64,000 nt of DNA, taken from contig NC_025864.1 in the NCBI RefSeq assembly GCF_000755165.1, positions 534,948 through 598,947 on the forward strand, given 5' to 3'. Numbering within the stretch: position 1 is the first letter of the stretch; every line of letters begins with the position of its first letter. Under the pieces are notes generated by a model. It was not told the DNA's origin. It saw only the letters and a list, made by a program, of their open reading frames with translations, and did no database searches. Source of the stretch: Leishmania panamensis. Taxonomy: Eukaryota > Euglenozoa > Kinetoplastea > Trypanosomatida > Trypanosomatidae. Made by a program: the position numbers and the translations under genes. Below are positions 1 to 11,095 of the stretch, one piece after another.

Positions 1-792
1 CTGTGGCTGAAGTTCAACTTCATCTGGAAGTCGTCGCGCCTCTTCGCCATGCTCAGCGGCATCGAAGTTCCGGAGGACATGCGGCGCTGCTTCAACGCGT
101 CCTACACGGTGAGGGAATTCTGGCGGGATTGGCACGCCTCCTTCAACCTGTGGGTGGTGCGGTACATGTACATCCCGATGGGCGGCAGCAGCCGCGTCGC
201 GCTGTCGGTGCTGCCCATCTTCCTGTTCATCGCGTTGTGGCACGACCCGGTGTTGCATCTTGTGAAGTGGGCACTGTGCATTGCCGTGATGTTCATGGCG
301 GAGGTGGCGGTGAGCGGGTGCTTTGGGTGGACTGTGGCGGCGTTCCGCCGTGAGATGGCCGCCGTGGCACCGACGGGCGCCGTGAATGATGCCACGCTGG
401 AAAGGGAGAGCCCCATTACCGACCCGGTGCGTCGTCGTCTGCTGGCGCGCCTGGCGAGGTTGTGTGCGCGTCGCTTGAGCCCATGCCTGCGCGCGTGGTC
501 TTATCGTATGTTACGCGTGTTAGGGGGCATCATCGCTTTTGCCGCTCTCCTACTCGTTAACCTAGTTGGTTTCTCCATGCAGAACGAACAGGGAACGGGC
601 GAGAAGATGGGATGGACTGACAAGCCGGTGAACGCGGATAGCGCGATACTCCGGATACTGCGTCAACTGACGAGTTCATTTGTGCTGGGACTCTTGCTGT
701 ACCTGTACTGTAGCATCTCCATCACTGTCACTGGGCGTGATATAGAGGCACCAGAGCGACAAGCGTTGAAGGAGCGCTATGGACTGGTGTGA
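1..792 (+). CDS. GUP1-like MBOAT acyltransferase, C-terminal part (5' end outside window)
   Basis: Frame 1 is open from the first base, so the gene begins upstream of the window; 263 codons are visible. The product belongs to the membrane-bound O-acyltransferase family, close to GUP1 ('glycerol uptake protein'), which in yeast remodels GPI-anchor lipids in the ER. Visible family marks are the FWRDWHASFN block and RYMYIPMGG (about codons 40-62), then the hydrophobic helix ending IALWHD, whose His (codon 81) is the expected catalytic histidine. At least three hydrophobic helices follow, ending in a short charged tail (ERYGLV). The acyl substrate is not readable from sequence. A decayed relative lies downstream at 3148-5258, so this was a small tandem family. 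The family call is firm; GUP1 rather than HHAT-like is probable. Confidence 0.85.
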   Translation: MWLKFNFIWKSSRLFAMLSGIEVPEDMRRCFNASYTVREFWRDWHASFNLWVVRYMYIPMGGSSRVALSVLPIFLFIALWHDPVLHLVKWALCIAVMFMAEVAVSGCFGWTVAAFRREMAAVAPTGAVNDATLERESPITDPVRRRLLARLARLCARRLSPCLRAWSYRMLRVLGGIIAFAALLLVNLVGFSMQNEQGTGEKMGWTDKPVNADSAILRILRQLTSSFVLGLLLYLYCSISITVTGRDIEAPERQALKERYGLV

Positions 793-3147
793 CTCCTGTA
801 CGTGGCACGTACGTGGCAGAGGAACGGGCGATTCGAACCAGCCGCGATGACTTGTCCTGCTTTTCTGTGTAGATTCAATTTTCCCATGTGTTTCTTCTCT
901 CCCTTGTGTTTTGCCTCCCCCGTCCACTTCCCGCCTCGTCTTGTGGTTGCCTGCATGTGTGGGTTTACTTCATCTCTTTTCTGTGTTTGTTTGCGTTTTT
1001 CCTCTGCAGCCGTGCTACGGTTGCAGAGGCTCTGCTTTACCGTTGTAGTTTAGGTTGATTCCCCCTCCCCTCCCCTCCCTCTCCCTTCGCCCCATGAGCG
1101 CCAGTGTGCATTGTCACCATCTTGCCTGACCTGATCGGCACCCCTATTGTTGTTGATGATGTCCGCTCTCTCTCTCTCTCTCATGACTTATCGGCGTCCT
1201 GTGCCTCTGGAGTTCGTCGGTGGGCAGTGTGGAGAAACCCTTTCGCCTTCCTCGCGCGGCTCCCCATCCCCTCCTTCCGGTCTATGTGTGTGTGTGTGTG
1301 TCTTGTCTGCAAGTTCCATCAATGTCATGGGGGGGGATTATTCTTTGCTTGCTTGTTTGCTCCGAATTCGGTGCTCATATTCGCGAACGTGCGTCCGTCT
1401 CCCCATCTCCACCATTTCCTCGGTCCATGCAAGAAAGGGGGGTACACTGGGGAAGCGTTTCAAGCGGGGGGGGGGGGGGCAGCAGCCAACTTGAAAATAA
1501 GCGCCGGAAGTGAGGAAGGAGGGACGGTATTTTACCCTATTCTGCCGAAGGGTGTCCTTGTTCTTCTAACGTTTGTCACCGACGAAAGGGTTCGACGCGG
1601 ATGTGCACAGATCGGTGTTTTCTTCTCTCCCATTTTTGCCTTTACTACCCCCTCTCATTCTCTGCTCCCTCGCGAGCGTCGTTCAACCTCCATGTGCCAG
1701 TGTGCCCTCACCATGAGTGTGTAGGGGGTGAGGGGGGTGGATGTTGCCCACCACTACGTCTCCGACGGCTGAGCTTTTCGCACTAGTGTGTTGTTCTCCG
1801 CGGTGCCGTCTGTCGCACAACCACCAGCAGCCACCTCTTCGCCTTTAACTTGCACATTCCCTCCTCCCCCCCCCCCTCGACACACGCACGTTGTTATCAC
1901 AACTGCCTCCTTTTCCTTAGTCTCCGATCATACCGTCTCACCCTCGAATTTCTCCACCCGCCCACCCCACACCTGTTTTGTGCATCTTCGCAGCCCCCGT
2001 TTAGGGCCCCTAGGAGCTCACCAGTATGACTCCCTCCCTCTCTCGACGTTTTCTTATTGGCTGCATTATCCGCTCGCCCTCTTCGTCCCCTCCCACGGCA
2101 TCAACGTAAAGAGGAGGGAAAAAAATGCGTGATGCGAAGATGGTCATACTCGTCCACACACACGCACACATACACGCATGCATGCATGCACGTATGCGTA
2201 GAACAAGTGGAGTGAAAGGAGCGTTCCCGTGCACGGCTCAAGAGTGCCACAGTGGCGCTCTGCACACACGAGTCACTTTATAAGAGGAGAGGGTGGCCGA
2301 TTGGCCAGTTTGAGCAGTTATGGTTTCCTGATGTGAGAGAAGGCCGCATCTTATGTTTGTGGGTCTGTGTATTGCTGGTTTTCCTTCCTTTCGGGGGGCG
2401 TGTGCGGCTTCTCGTGAGTCTGCCGATAGCCCCATGTCCTTGGCAATGTGCCCCTCTTTTTCCTGCCTCCCCCCTCCTCCTTGCTGGTCAGTTGTCCCAT
2501 ATTCGCGATCATCCTATCTTACCTTTGTTTGTTACTCTTGTCCTTGTGTGAATAATAACTACGCACCCACCCAGGCGCCCACACGCACCTGTGCACTCGC
2601 ACGCAGTTAGTGGCATGGCTGCTGCCCTCCGCTGACGTCTTGCACTCACGAGGCACTATCAAGCATCCGCGTAGTACCGCCCGGCACTGCTGATCACGCG
2701 CGTCCCCCATCGTTTACCTCTCTCGGTGCGTTCGTGGGTCGCTTTATATGATGTGGTGAAGCACACCCAGTCGGGGTGACGGGAGCGTTATTGCCTGCAT
2801 CTTTGCTGCTATGTTGGTGTGTTTTTTTTCTTTTTCCCCTCTCCACTTGAACGATCTCTTTGCATGTTTTTTTTTCTCTCTCTCTTGCGTGTGTGTGTGT
2901 GGTCTTGCGCGCAAAATGCCCCCCCCCCCTCACAAATAAATTAAAAATCGAACGAATTTAAAAGGCACCTTTACTTGGGCATGTACGAGTGTCGATGACT
3001 GCGGCAGCGATCACATCCACACACACACACACAGGACCTCTCTCATCCCTGATCGACATGCATACCTACCACACTACAGCACTTACACGCGTCAGCGCGT
3101 CTGGAAAGCGAGGGTGGTAGCAGCGACCGCCTCCTCCACTCAGCAGT
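793..3147. other. Intergenic spacer / UTRs between the MBOAT gene and its pseudogene
   Basis: No supportable gene. The 2.35 kb is rich in C/T tracts (1060-1095, 1860-1880, 2817-2885), a GT run near 1284-1300, G runs at 1329-1336 and 1467-1481, and a CATG-type repeat near 2176-2192. Such tracts are typical of trypanosomatid trans-splicing and polyadenylation signals. The open frame at 1104-1724 is low-complexity UTR-like sequence without domain features. Confidence 0.6.
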
Positions 3148-5258
3148 ATGACGCCACTTCGCAGTACCAGTGTCAGTTCAAGTAGCGGGGTCGAAGGCAA
3201 GAAGGACGAGACGGCCACCGCGCTACCCCTGAACCGCGCCGCGACGGCCGGTGCCACACTGTCGGTCAACCACGCGTACCTCTCCCGTACCTCGCTGAAG
3301 TACATCGTCTGCATCGTCTCTATCTTTATTGGTGCCCTCTGCTTCACCTTCCACAGGGTCGTCTGTGCTGGCAATGAGCAATACGAATGGTTGAAAGGGA
3401 GGAATCCTCAAGGCACCGTGGTTTCCCTACCACTGGCTCGGCAGCAAGGCTGCGGGTGTGATGGACATGCAGCGCTACTACTTTATAGGTGCAATTATCC
3501 CATCAATGCCGTACCGGATCGCCTTTCTGCCCCTCCCTCGACTACTGCAACGTACTGCCGCATCGGAACCGACAGCTATCGTCAGTGAATCCACCACCGC
3601 CCCACTTGGCGATGGCGAGTAGTGTAGTACTTCGACTGTGAGCGCTCACCATCTACATTGCGTCACCGACGGCAGCAGCATCACCTCTGCTCTCCTGATT
3701 CGCAAAGATGTGTGTGCCCTGCAAACCTTTCCCATTACCTCTGGCATACTCGTGGCGTTGTGCCTGTGTAAACCGGAGCTTCTCCTCGAGGTGGTTCTGA
3801 TACGGCTTCAACTCCTACCTGATTGCGCCGCTCTACAAGACAGAGTCCTTTCGGGGGTGCATGGCGGTGATGTGGGGTGTGGGCGCACAATTATGCTCCT
3901 CTTCTGGAACTTCACAGTGCTGGCAGGTACTGGTTTGCCCGGCTTGGGGGCTCTGCTCTCTTGATCAGCTGTAAACACTGCTGACCCAGTGGAACTTGCA
4001 GTATAGCGTGTTGGTCCTGCGCACGCTCTCGTTTACCAGTGATCAGGTGGGAGTCGGCAAGGAGTAGCGAGGAGGGGTGGCAGAGGTCGCTGGCGAAGCA
4101 CGCACGCCCGTGCATTGCCTGCGCGGCATATACGCAGCCAGTACCACGACCGTCACCTCGCTCCCTCTGGAGGGCGCTGTCATGCTACAAGCACCGCACA
4201 GAGTCCTCGCAGCACGTGGAAGAGATCACTCTTGTCACCTAGCTCAGCTACATACGCTATCTACCTCTCTTCATGGCGGGACCGATTTTGCCCTTCAACG
4301 CGTGCGTGTCCTACCGGCATTTTCCAGCACGAACCACTGTGCGCATGGCTGTCTGGCGGAACGAAGTTCACTTTTAGGGCTACGCGATCATGCTGGCAAC
4401 GCTCATTCACTAGGTGCCTGTCATGGCTATTCTGCTGATCCCCACTGCGTCATCCACTGGGAGGACGGTTGCTAATGTGTCTGCCGCGGGTGTGGGCGCA
4501 GCGGAAAGGGATGCTCTGGCGCACACTGGCGGTTCCCTGGCGACCACTAAGATAAGCATGAAAGCTGACAATCTACTGCACTCTATGGACAACACGACGA
4601 CTGCAGTCACCACCAGCGCAGGAGCCGCTGTTACCCTCTCAGTGCTGGAGCTGATGGAGTTTACAGACAGGGCGTCTCCTTTCTCACACTGGCCTTCCCT
4701 TTGTGTCCAGCTCGACGCCATTTGGCGCTTCCTCCGCGTTCTGGCGCTGAAGGACGGCTTCAACCCGCCAAGGGACAAGCCGCGTTTCTTGATCAACACA
4801 GTGAACATCCAAGGCTTGTGGAGTAACTTGCACGCCTCCTTCAACCTGTGGATCGTGCAGTACATGTACATCCTGATCGGCGGCAGTGACACCAAGTTTC
4901 TCTGCACCCGACTTACCTTCTTCATCATCGCCATCTAGCATGGCATCGAGCTGCGTATGCTCCTCTGGGTCATGTTCACCAGCATCCTACTGATCCCTGT
5001 GATTACCGCCACACTCTTCTCCTCCAAGCACCCGCTGGTGGTGCGAGTCAAGCGCTCGCAGCTCCTGTGGCAGTATCTGCGCGAACTCGGGATGCAGCTG
5101 GCGTTGATAGAGTTCACTATAGCCCATCGGGTCTGCTTCTCTGTGGCTACGTCCCGCACGGAGTCGGTCATTCAGCAACAGTTTGAGGTGCCGTTGATAC
5201 CTATGATGGTCACATTGTACGTGTTCCTGTGCAAGCCGAGCACCGCCATCCAAGACTG
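3148..5258 (+). pseudogene. Decayed GUP1-like MBOAT paralogue
   Basis: A full-length but broken relative of the MBOAT gene at 1-792. An N-terminal piece (3148 to about 3410) has a membrane helix (YIVCIVSIFIGALCFTF). The frame then shifts repeatedly: fragments such as YGFNSYLIAPLYKTESF (about 3808-3860) sit in another frame. The diagnostic LHASFNLW...QYMYILIGG block is at about 4826-4890. A TAG stop at 4936-4938 stands exactly where the intact gene has the Trp before the catalytic His, and the next codon is still His. Coding-like sequence resumes to 5258 with several membrane helices. Several frameshifts plus a nonsense change in the active-site helix make a functional product very unlikely. 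It could alternatively be a second, more divergent GUP gene damaged by sequencing errors, but the number of lesions argues against that. Confidence 0.8.
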
Positions 5259-5593
5259 ACCAGGAAGCATACGAGCAGCACCAAGTGAAAATCAAGTTCT
5301 ATCTTCAGTAGCCCGCCTTAGGGTAGCACTTGTGCACCGTGCGGCGAGTGGAGTTGTTTCTCTGCTTCGCTCTCCTCTCTTCTCCTTACAACATGCCCCA
5401 ACACCCAAGGCAATCGTAACATCGCTACGCAATATTTCTCGCTTTTTCCCTCTCTCCTTCCAGTCCGATTTACAACGCCTCTGTTGGCTCTACCACACCA
5501 CACACCCGTCCCTTTCCCTCGCTGTGAGCGTCCACCTCAGCAGCTCTTCTATCGGCTCCTTTCCTTACTATTATTTAGTCGTTGCTGATGAGA

Positions 5594-5613
5594 NNNNNNN
5601 NNNNNNNNNNNNN
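5594..5613. other. Assembly gap (20 N)
   Basis: Exactly 20 N, a conventional gap of unknown size. The sequence restarts inside a retroelement fragment, so a repeat probably caused the break and more sequence is probably missing. Confidence 0.97.
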
Positions 5614-5665
5614 TCGCTGCAGAAATCGAGAGTGTGGGCAGCAGCCCGTGCGGAGCGGGGGCGAG
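5614..5665 (-). mobile_element. Fragment of DIRE C-terminal coding region, reverse orientation
   Basis: Read on the minus strand, this stretch matches 59948-59999 and the corresponding part of 16443-16738 almost base for base (the segment spanning CCCCGCTCCGCAC and GATTTCTGCAGCG). It starts at the N gap, so the element is cut by the gap. It belongs to the region encoding the C-terminal zinc-finger tail of an ingi/L1Tc-type polyprotein (see 59888-60182). Confidence 0.6.
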
Positions 5666-6736
5666 GAGTGAGTACTTTGTCCCTCACCGAGTCACTCTCA
5701 GATTCGTAGTAAGGCAGGAGGTGCATGCACCTAGTAGGGTCACCGCAGCCAGGCCTGGCAGTCACTGCGACGCCCTCTTTCTCCGGGGTCTGAAAGGGGC
5801 CTATCCCGGTACGTGTGTACTGCTGGAGGGGGCACGGAGACGCCATCATCATGCTACGCCAGTGCGCGGAAGATCTGCGAGAGCGAATGTCCTGCAGACC
5901 TGTGGTGTGAAAGGCATCGCGTGCAGAATATAGGCTTGTGTGGAAGATTCGTCAGGGAACTGAGGCCCCCCCCCGCGCCCAGCACCGTCTGGGGTCGCTC
6001 AGCCCAGCGCAGCTCCACTGCATACAGCGCAGGTTAGATCCAGGGCTGCGCTCCACATCCTCGCAGCGCAGCTAACACCGGAGATAAGTGGGCGCTGGGC
6101 CCCCGATGCCATGTGGCGGGGGGGGGGGTGACCGGCCATCATCAGGGCAGCGCAGGGGCGGGGCGTGGAAAGGAAGTCGTAGAACGGTGACGTGTAGTGT
6201 TACTGCCCTCCTCTTTGCTAGATCGGTGTAGCGTCCCTGTGAGGATGTGTATGTTAGAAGAACGATCTTCTGTTGCAGGGGTGGTTAATATCCACCCCCT
6301 CTTCCTCTCTCTCTCTCTCTCTTCCTCCCTCTGCCACGACCTTTCTCCCGCCTCTCCTTCACCCCATCTCAGTCCTCGGATGCTCCGTGATACCTCGCCG
6401 CCCACCTTATTGGAGCACGCGCACAGAAGCCCCGCCACACACTACCAACTCTCCTCCTGCCTTTCCAGCTTTGTTTAAGGCATTGTGCGCCACACTCGTA
6501 TCGCCTCTCTGCGTTTCTGCGGTTGTCCATCCTGTTTGGGTGCTCCCCGCGCCACGCCCTCTTCTGACGGTTGCGGCATCCCTACAAAGAGAGTCGCTCG
6601 TTCCACCTCCCCACCCTCTGCGGGACTTTATCTGTCGTCGCAGCGCTTTCTCTCTGCACACGTACTACGTGCAAAGGTGTCGTACCCCCCCCCTCTTCCC
6701 TTCCTCCCCACTTTCCGCTGACACCTGCTGGGCGCA
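5666..6736. other. Spacer upstream of the PAP2 gene
   Basis: No gene seen. 5960-6130 is GC-rich with CAGCGCAG-type motifs and a G run, and may be further degenerate retroposon sequence that I cannot align to another copy here. From about 6300 it becomes the usual CT-rich 5' flank, with pyrimidine tracts at 6300-6360 and 6688-6718 just before the PAP2 start. Confidence 0.5.
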
Positions 6737-7939
6737 ATGGTAGAGTTCAGAAAGAGGGATTTTTACTATGTGTGGAATCAGTACCAGCTGCTCGACTGGA
6801 TCGTCTTAGCCATTATGTTCCTGAGCGCCGCCATCACGACAAGGCATATGAATCCGCACTGTCGAACCTTTTCGTGGAATGACGCCACCATCGCGTACCC
6901 GAGTCGTGAAGACACGTTCCCTAGTTACTCGCTGGCTCTCATGATAGTACTTGCCGTCGTGTTTTACGTCATCTTTATCCGCTACCTCGTACGACCGCTG
7001 CAAGGGTTGTTCGGTGAGCCGCTGGGCTGGTATAACATCGGCGGCGCCGACGTCGGTGAAGGCGACGAGTGTAACGTGTACACAGACATGGACTCTGTAG
7101 CGAGCCCGAAGCAACTGCGTGTCCGTGACTTGCAGACGGGCAGTGGTCTCGTTTACCCGTGGTTGCGTGCACATCTCTGGTCCGTCGGGCTGCAGCTCTG
7201 CGTGACGGCGGTGCTTAAAGTCTACGCCGGGCGGCTTCGACCAGACTATCTGAGTCGACTCAAAGCGGCTGGATACACGAGCTCGATGGCGCACCTGCCC
7301 GACCCACAGACGAACCCTGAATACTACTGCGCTCTCATGGATACCCACCCGAAACTGAAGGATGGCCGGCTCTCTTTTCCATCCGGGCATAGCAGCACGT
7401 CTTTTGCGGTGTTCACAATCGTCTCTCTCTTCTTCGTGGCACATCTGCGACCATTCGCGCGGCACGCCAGCTTTACCCGCCTCATTCTTTCATTGTTACC
7501 GATCAGCGTGCCGGTCACGTGTGCAGTGAGCCGCACACGCGACAACAAACATCATTTTTCTGACGCCGTCACCGGGTCGCTGATTGGGATCACCTCCGCC
7601 TTCCTCTCGTTCTACTGCAGCTTCCGGCAGGTAGGTGGAGCGGCAGACATCTATTTTTGTCGTGCAGCGTCAGACGTCGAGTACGATCAGTTGCGCGAGT
7701 GGAAAGGAGCTGACAGCAATGATGGCAGCAGTGTTGCCATGGAGACCACAAGCGTTGGCGCCGGCAATGGTAGCCACCAGTTGACTAGCAAGAGGGAAGA
7801 CGTCACGCGTCGAAAGTCTGCACCGCTGGCAGCGAGGACGAGCGACGCTGTCGTGACCTTCAGTGGCCCGATGCAGCGCCTGACAGGATTGACGGAGCGG
7901 CAGTTGAACGAAGACCCAGCTGCCGTTCCGTGGATCTGA
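6737..7939 (+). CDS. PAP2-family lipid phosphate phosphatase
   Basis: 400 aa integral membrane phosphatase of the type 2 phosphatidic acid phosphatase family, expected to hydrolyse phosphatidate or related lipid phosphates at the ER or plasma membrane. All three catalytic motifs are intact: K161-x6-R168-P169 (in KVYAGRLRP), P215-S-G-H218 (PSGHSS), and S265-R266-x5-H272-x3-D276 (in SRTRDNKHHFSD). H218 and H272 are the expected nucleophile and acid/base residues. About six hydrophobic helices span residues 20-305. An extended loop (about 100-140) precedes motif 1 and a roughly 90-residue Ser/Thr-rich cytosolic tail follows. The start is the first ATG after a strong C/T tract. Lipid substrate preference cannot be inferred. 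The family call is secure. Confidence 0.92.
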   Translation: MVEFRKRDFYYVWNQYQLLDWIVLAIMFLSAAITTRHMNPHCRTFSWNDATIAYPSREDTFPSYSLALMIVLAVVFYVIFIRYLVRPLQGLFGEPLGWYNIGGADVGEGDECNVYTDMDSVASPKQLRVRDLQTGSGLVYPWLRAHLWSVGLQLCVTAVLKVYAGRLRPDYLSRLKAAGYTSSMAHLPDPQTNPEYYCALMDTHPKLKDGRLSFPSGHSSTSFAVFTIVSLFFVAHLRPFARHASFTRLILSLLPISVPVTCAVSRTRDNKHHFSDAVTGSLIGITSAFLSFYCSFRQVGGAADIYFCRAASDVEYDQLREWKGADSNDGSSVAMETTSVGAGNGSHQLTSKREDVTRRKSAPLAARTSDAVVTFSGPMQRLTGLTERQLNEDPAAVPWI

Positions 7940-9116
7940 CGTGCGTGTGCATGCGAGCCTGTCGCCATGTCATGTGAAAGTCCACTTCTGTGGTCACTGT
8001 TTCCGTGAGCGCTGCCCTCCAATGCGGGGAGACCCCCACAATATACAAAACGGGAAGCTTTCCTCGTGCTGGTTACCTCTCTTCTCTTTTTTTCTTCCTG
8101 TTTCGCCTCTCTGTCCATGCTGGGGATCTCTTGCTCTCCTTCCCCCCTCCCTTTCACTCTCTCCTCCTGTTCATCGCCACTTGGCAGAAGCCCTCTGTCT
8201 CCACAGAGACTGCGCTCACAGTGCATGTTTTGAAGATAGATGGAAGCACTGTTACTTTCGCTGTTTTATATTCTTCGCTCAAGCCTTTGCGTTGCGGCCT
8301 GTGTGTGTGTGCGCGCGCGCACGCGGATGTACTGTGTCCGCCGACAGTTAGTGTACGCTGCTGTTGTTGTGCGGAGAGTATCTTTTCATACCTGCATGGG
8401 TGTAATGGGGGAAGATACACTGTGCCGCGCACTTGCTGAGACTTGACGACAGAAAAAAAGAAACGAACATTTACTGAGCGAGCGCCTGTGTTCTCTCATT
8501 AGCCTCACGAGGCTGGAGGTGTGTGAAAGTACTTTGGCGTACTTATATCACACGTTGGTTGGTTGTGCCGTCGTCGGGCTTGTGTGTACGTCGGGGCGTG
8601 CGCCTCTTCTCAGCAGAGGTTCCCCTGCCACTGACTCCGAGGGGTATGACGACTTGAGTCTACTAACAAAAAAAGGTGCATCACGCACGCCCGAGACGGA
8701 CAGACAGACAGGCAGAGACACCCATGATGGAGAGAAGGTGGAGGTACTTTTCAATGTCTCCTCTTGCGCCGCACAGCTGTTTGCCTTTACGAGCTGCTCT
8801 CTTCCCTTCATCTCTGGCCTTCCTCCCTTTCTTGTCCCCACCCACCCCGCCACCTCCACACGTCGATACCTATCCTTCTTCTCGCACCATGGCCAACTCC
8901 GTCGCCCCACTCAAAAGGAACCGAAGCGAAGCGGTGGAAAACACAAACGCACGTCCCCCACCCGCCATTCGTCTTTTCTTCGTCGCCTGCCTGTGTGCCT
9001 GTTTAATTACTGCGCTAAGCTGTCGAAGACGGAAGATTTCGCATACTCACACGGTGTGTCAGGCTGCGCGAGCTCCTCATCTCGTTGATACAAAGCCGAG
9101 CCTCTCGTGCTTCAGC
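7940..9116. other. Spacer between PAP2 and the small membrane protein gene
   Basis: No gene seen. It contains CT tracts (8080-8165, 8800-8860), a GT/GC run near 8301-8320 and an A-rich stretch near 8447-8465. The open frame that starts at 8676 is upstream UTR in frame with the real small gene. Confidence 0.6.
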
Positions 9117-9383
9117 ATGACATCCCGAGTGCGCCTTGTAGCCCTGGCGTGCCTCTGGCTCACCATTGCATTTTTCGTAGTATGCGTACAGGCCGTCGTG
9201 GCACAAGGTGACGACGCCAACGCCGCCCTGGCGCAACAGGAAACCCCTGAGTCAGAGAAGGACCAACACGTGCTTCGCCTGGCGCTCATCATCTTTCCGA
9301 TCATGTTTGTGGTGTGGCTCATCCTGTGCAGCATCTGTGCGTACATCTTCATTCGTGTGTGTCCCAACAGATACACCAAGTAG
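9117..9383 (+). CDS. Small secretory-pathway single-pass membrane protein, unknown function
   Basis: 88 aa. I chose the ATG at 9117 because it opens directly onto a signal-like N terminus (positive MTSRVR, then a hydrophobic stretch to about residue 29, probable cleavage near VVAQG). The upstream in-frame sequence is low-complexity UTR. A short acidic/polar lumenal segment (about 30-50, QETPESEKDQ) is followed by a second hydrophobic helix (about 53-78, LALIIFPIMFVVWLILCSIC) and a basic tail (CPNRYTK). The predicted topology is type I with a tiny cytosolic tail. I do not recognise a family. Conserved small type I proteins of this kind are common and unnamed in trypanosomatids. Confidence 0.65.
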   Translation: MTSRVRLVALACLWLTIAFFVVCVQAVVAQGDDANAALAQQETPESEKDQHVLRLALIIFPIMFVVWLILCSICAYIFIRVCPNRYTK

Positions 9384-10732
9384 AGAGAGCCACGAAGGCC
9401 AGAGTAACGAGTCCGCCCTGGCGGTGTTGCATCCAAGTCCTTTTTGGTGCTGTTTTTGTTGTTTTGCAGTGCGCTTTACGGCGAAGCCGTCGATGGTATT
9501 ACTCCGGTTAGTCAGACCCGACCCCCTCCGCGGGTCGAGGACTGCGCCTTTTGTGTGCGAGTGAGTGCATTGTGTCTGCTTCGCATGGAACCGTCTCCGC
9601 CAAACCTGTCACTGTGTTCTCTTTCTTCTTTATACTTCCTCCAACTCTCTCTCTCGCCTCACCCCCTCCTTCCCCTCCGCACCACCACCACCTTTCGCTT
9701 TCCCTTCTTCACCAACGCTTCAGAGGCGTGAAACAAAGGGGACGCATGTGTCCATCGCTCTGGTGGAGGAAGCGGTCTTGTCTTTGGGGAAGAAAAGGGG
9801 GCACAGCGTCGTTGTCTGCCATGTGCACAGGCTCGCCAGGTTTTTTCGCCCTATATTGTCATTTCTCTGCCTCTCTGCCTCTCTCTCTCTCTGGATGTGT
9901 GTGTGTACGCCCTGTCTTGTTTCTGTGGTTTTCTTGCCCCACTGCCTTTACTTCTTTCTCTCCCGCCGTCTCTCCCTCCTCCTCCTCCTCACCCCCTTCT
10001 CTCCTTCCCAAGCCAGCAAGGGGGTGAGCCAGTCCCTGCGGAGCACAGCATATATTTTGCTTTGCTTTGTTCTTTTCTACCTGCATGCGTGCGGATTTCT
10101 CGGAGCACAACGGTGCGGCGAGAGAAGAGGGGGGACGAGGAAGTTTTCTCTTCTTTGCTCAGTGGAAGCGGGATGGCTCCTCTACCCGACAGTGTTACCT
10201 CAAGTCTCCCTTCTCTTGGAGCACGGGCCCCAGTGACCCTATGGTTCCCCCCTCTCGTCACTCCCACCCTCCGTATCCTTAGAGTGAGCTCGCCACCCTC
10301 CATCCGGTCCCCTTCATGTCTCCACCCAGTGAAACAGGTGGCTCAGCGCTCCCGTCCGTACGCAAACACAACACGTGCCCGTATGCGTGCTCTTGTATAC
10401 AAGGCGCACTCCATTCCTGCCACGACGCCAGCGGTGTTAGCGGCGCGATCGCACACGCAGCCCAGAAGTCGGGTCGATCACGACGAATATGCGGACTCCC
10501 TAATGGCCTCGGTGTATCTCTCCCGTTCGCCATCTCCCCCACTCTCACCCCTCTCTCTCTCTGGGGAAGGAGAGGGGGCACCTACAACCAAACACATCTA
10601 TATTATGCCTCTTACCTCATCCTATCTCCCTCTCTGCTCTGTGTGCACCTCATCGTAAAGGCCCCCCCCCGCCGGAAAAACCAGCAACATCGTCGCCGAA
10701 CCGCTTATCCCCTCCCCTCCCTCACCTTCGCA
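9384..10732. other. Spacer carrying copy 1 of a duplicated intergenic segment
   Basis: No gene seen. CT tracts occur at 9640-9720 and 9960-10020. Most of the right half (9962-10585) is duplicated at 32251-32868, described separately. The remaining 10586-10732 leads into the next gene and contains a C run near 10663. Confidence 0.6.
9962..10585 (+). repeat. Duplicated spacer segment, copy 1
   Basis: About 620 bp that recurs in the same orientation at 32251-32868 with only scattered single-base differences (for example CACACG/CACACA near 10454) and an 8-base CT-repeat length change near 10551. It begins in a C/T/CTC tract and ends at CCTAC. It has no A-tail, no visible target duplication and no coding signature, so it looks like a copied piece of intergenic DNA and not a retroposon. 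Confidence 0.85.
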
Positions 10733-11095
10733 ATGTTTGGCCGACGTGTCTTTGCGAGCGCACCGCTCCCGCGTTATATGTGGACGAAGATGCACATCCA
10801 GAACGCGGCCCAGGCGGGGCGCATGCTGCCGTCTTTCGCCCCCTTGGTCTCCTCGCTGAGTCGCAGCACCAACGTCTTGAACAGCCAGGCGCTCACGCAG
10901 GCGCGTGACGGCATGGCATCAGTGTCGGGCGCTGCGTCGACGGATGACCTCCTCTCTCTTCGCTGCTTCTCCGGATCACTCATGACGGTGAATCCCATCG
11001 TCTTCGGAGCGGTACGGTTTTCAATATTGGTCAATATGCCTCTCGTCAGCTTTCTAGAGTTCTGCAAAGATGAAGAAATGAAACACGTATCATGA
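10733..11095 (+). CDS. Short 'MFGRRV' family protein, unknown function (copy 1)
   Basis: 120 aa. The start ATG at 10733 lies after a spacer with pyrimidine tracts, and its first 35 residues align with the protein at 55556-55900: both begin MFGRRV, share an HI pair near residue 20, and share QA-x-RMLP. The N terminus is Arg-rich without acids (MFGRRVFASAPLPR) and could be a mitochondrial presequence. After about residue 35 the two copies diverge, sharing only LLSL. The last third is moderately hydrophobic (NPIVFGAVRFSILVNMPLVSFLEF). I do not recognise the family. Similarity to a second gene in the window supports it being real, though one or both could be truncated relics. Confidence 0.55.
   Translation: MFGRRVFASAPLPRYMWTKMHIQNAAQAGRMLPSFAPLVSSLSRSTNVLNSQALTQARDGMASVSGAASTDDLLSLRCFSGSLMTVNPIVFGAVRFSILVNMPLVSFLEFCKDEEMKHVS

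Noticed and set aside
1104..1724. 206-residue frame after the MBOAT gene
   Set aside because: Translates CT/GT/poly-G spacer sequence; a shifted frame also stays open; no homology features.
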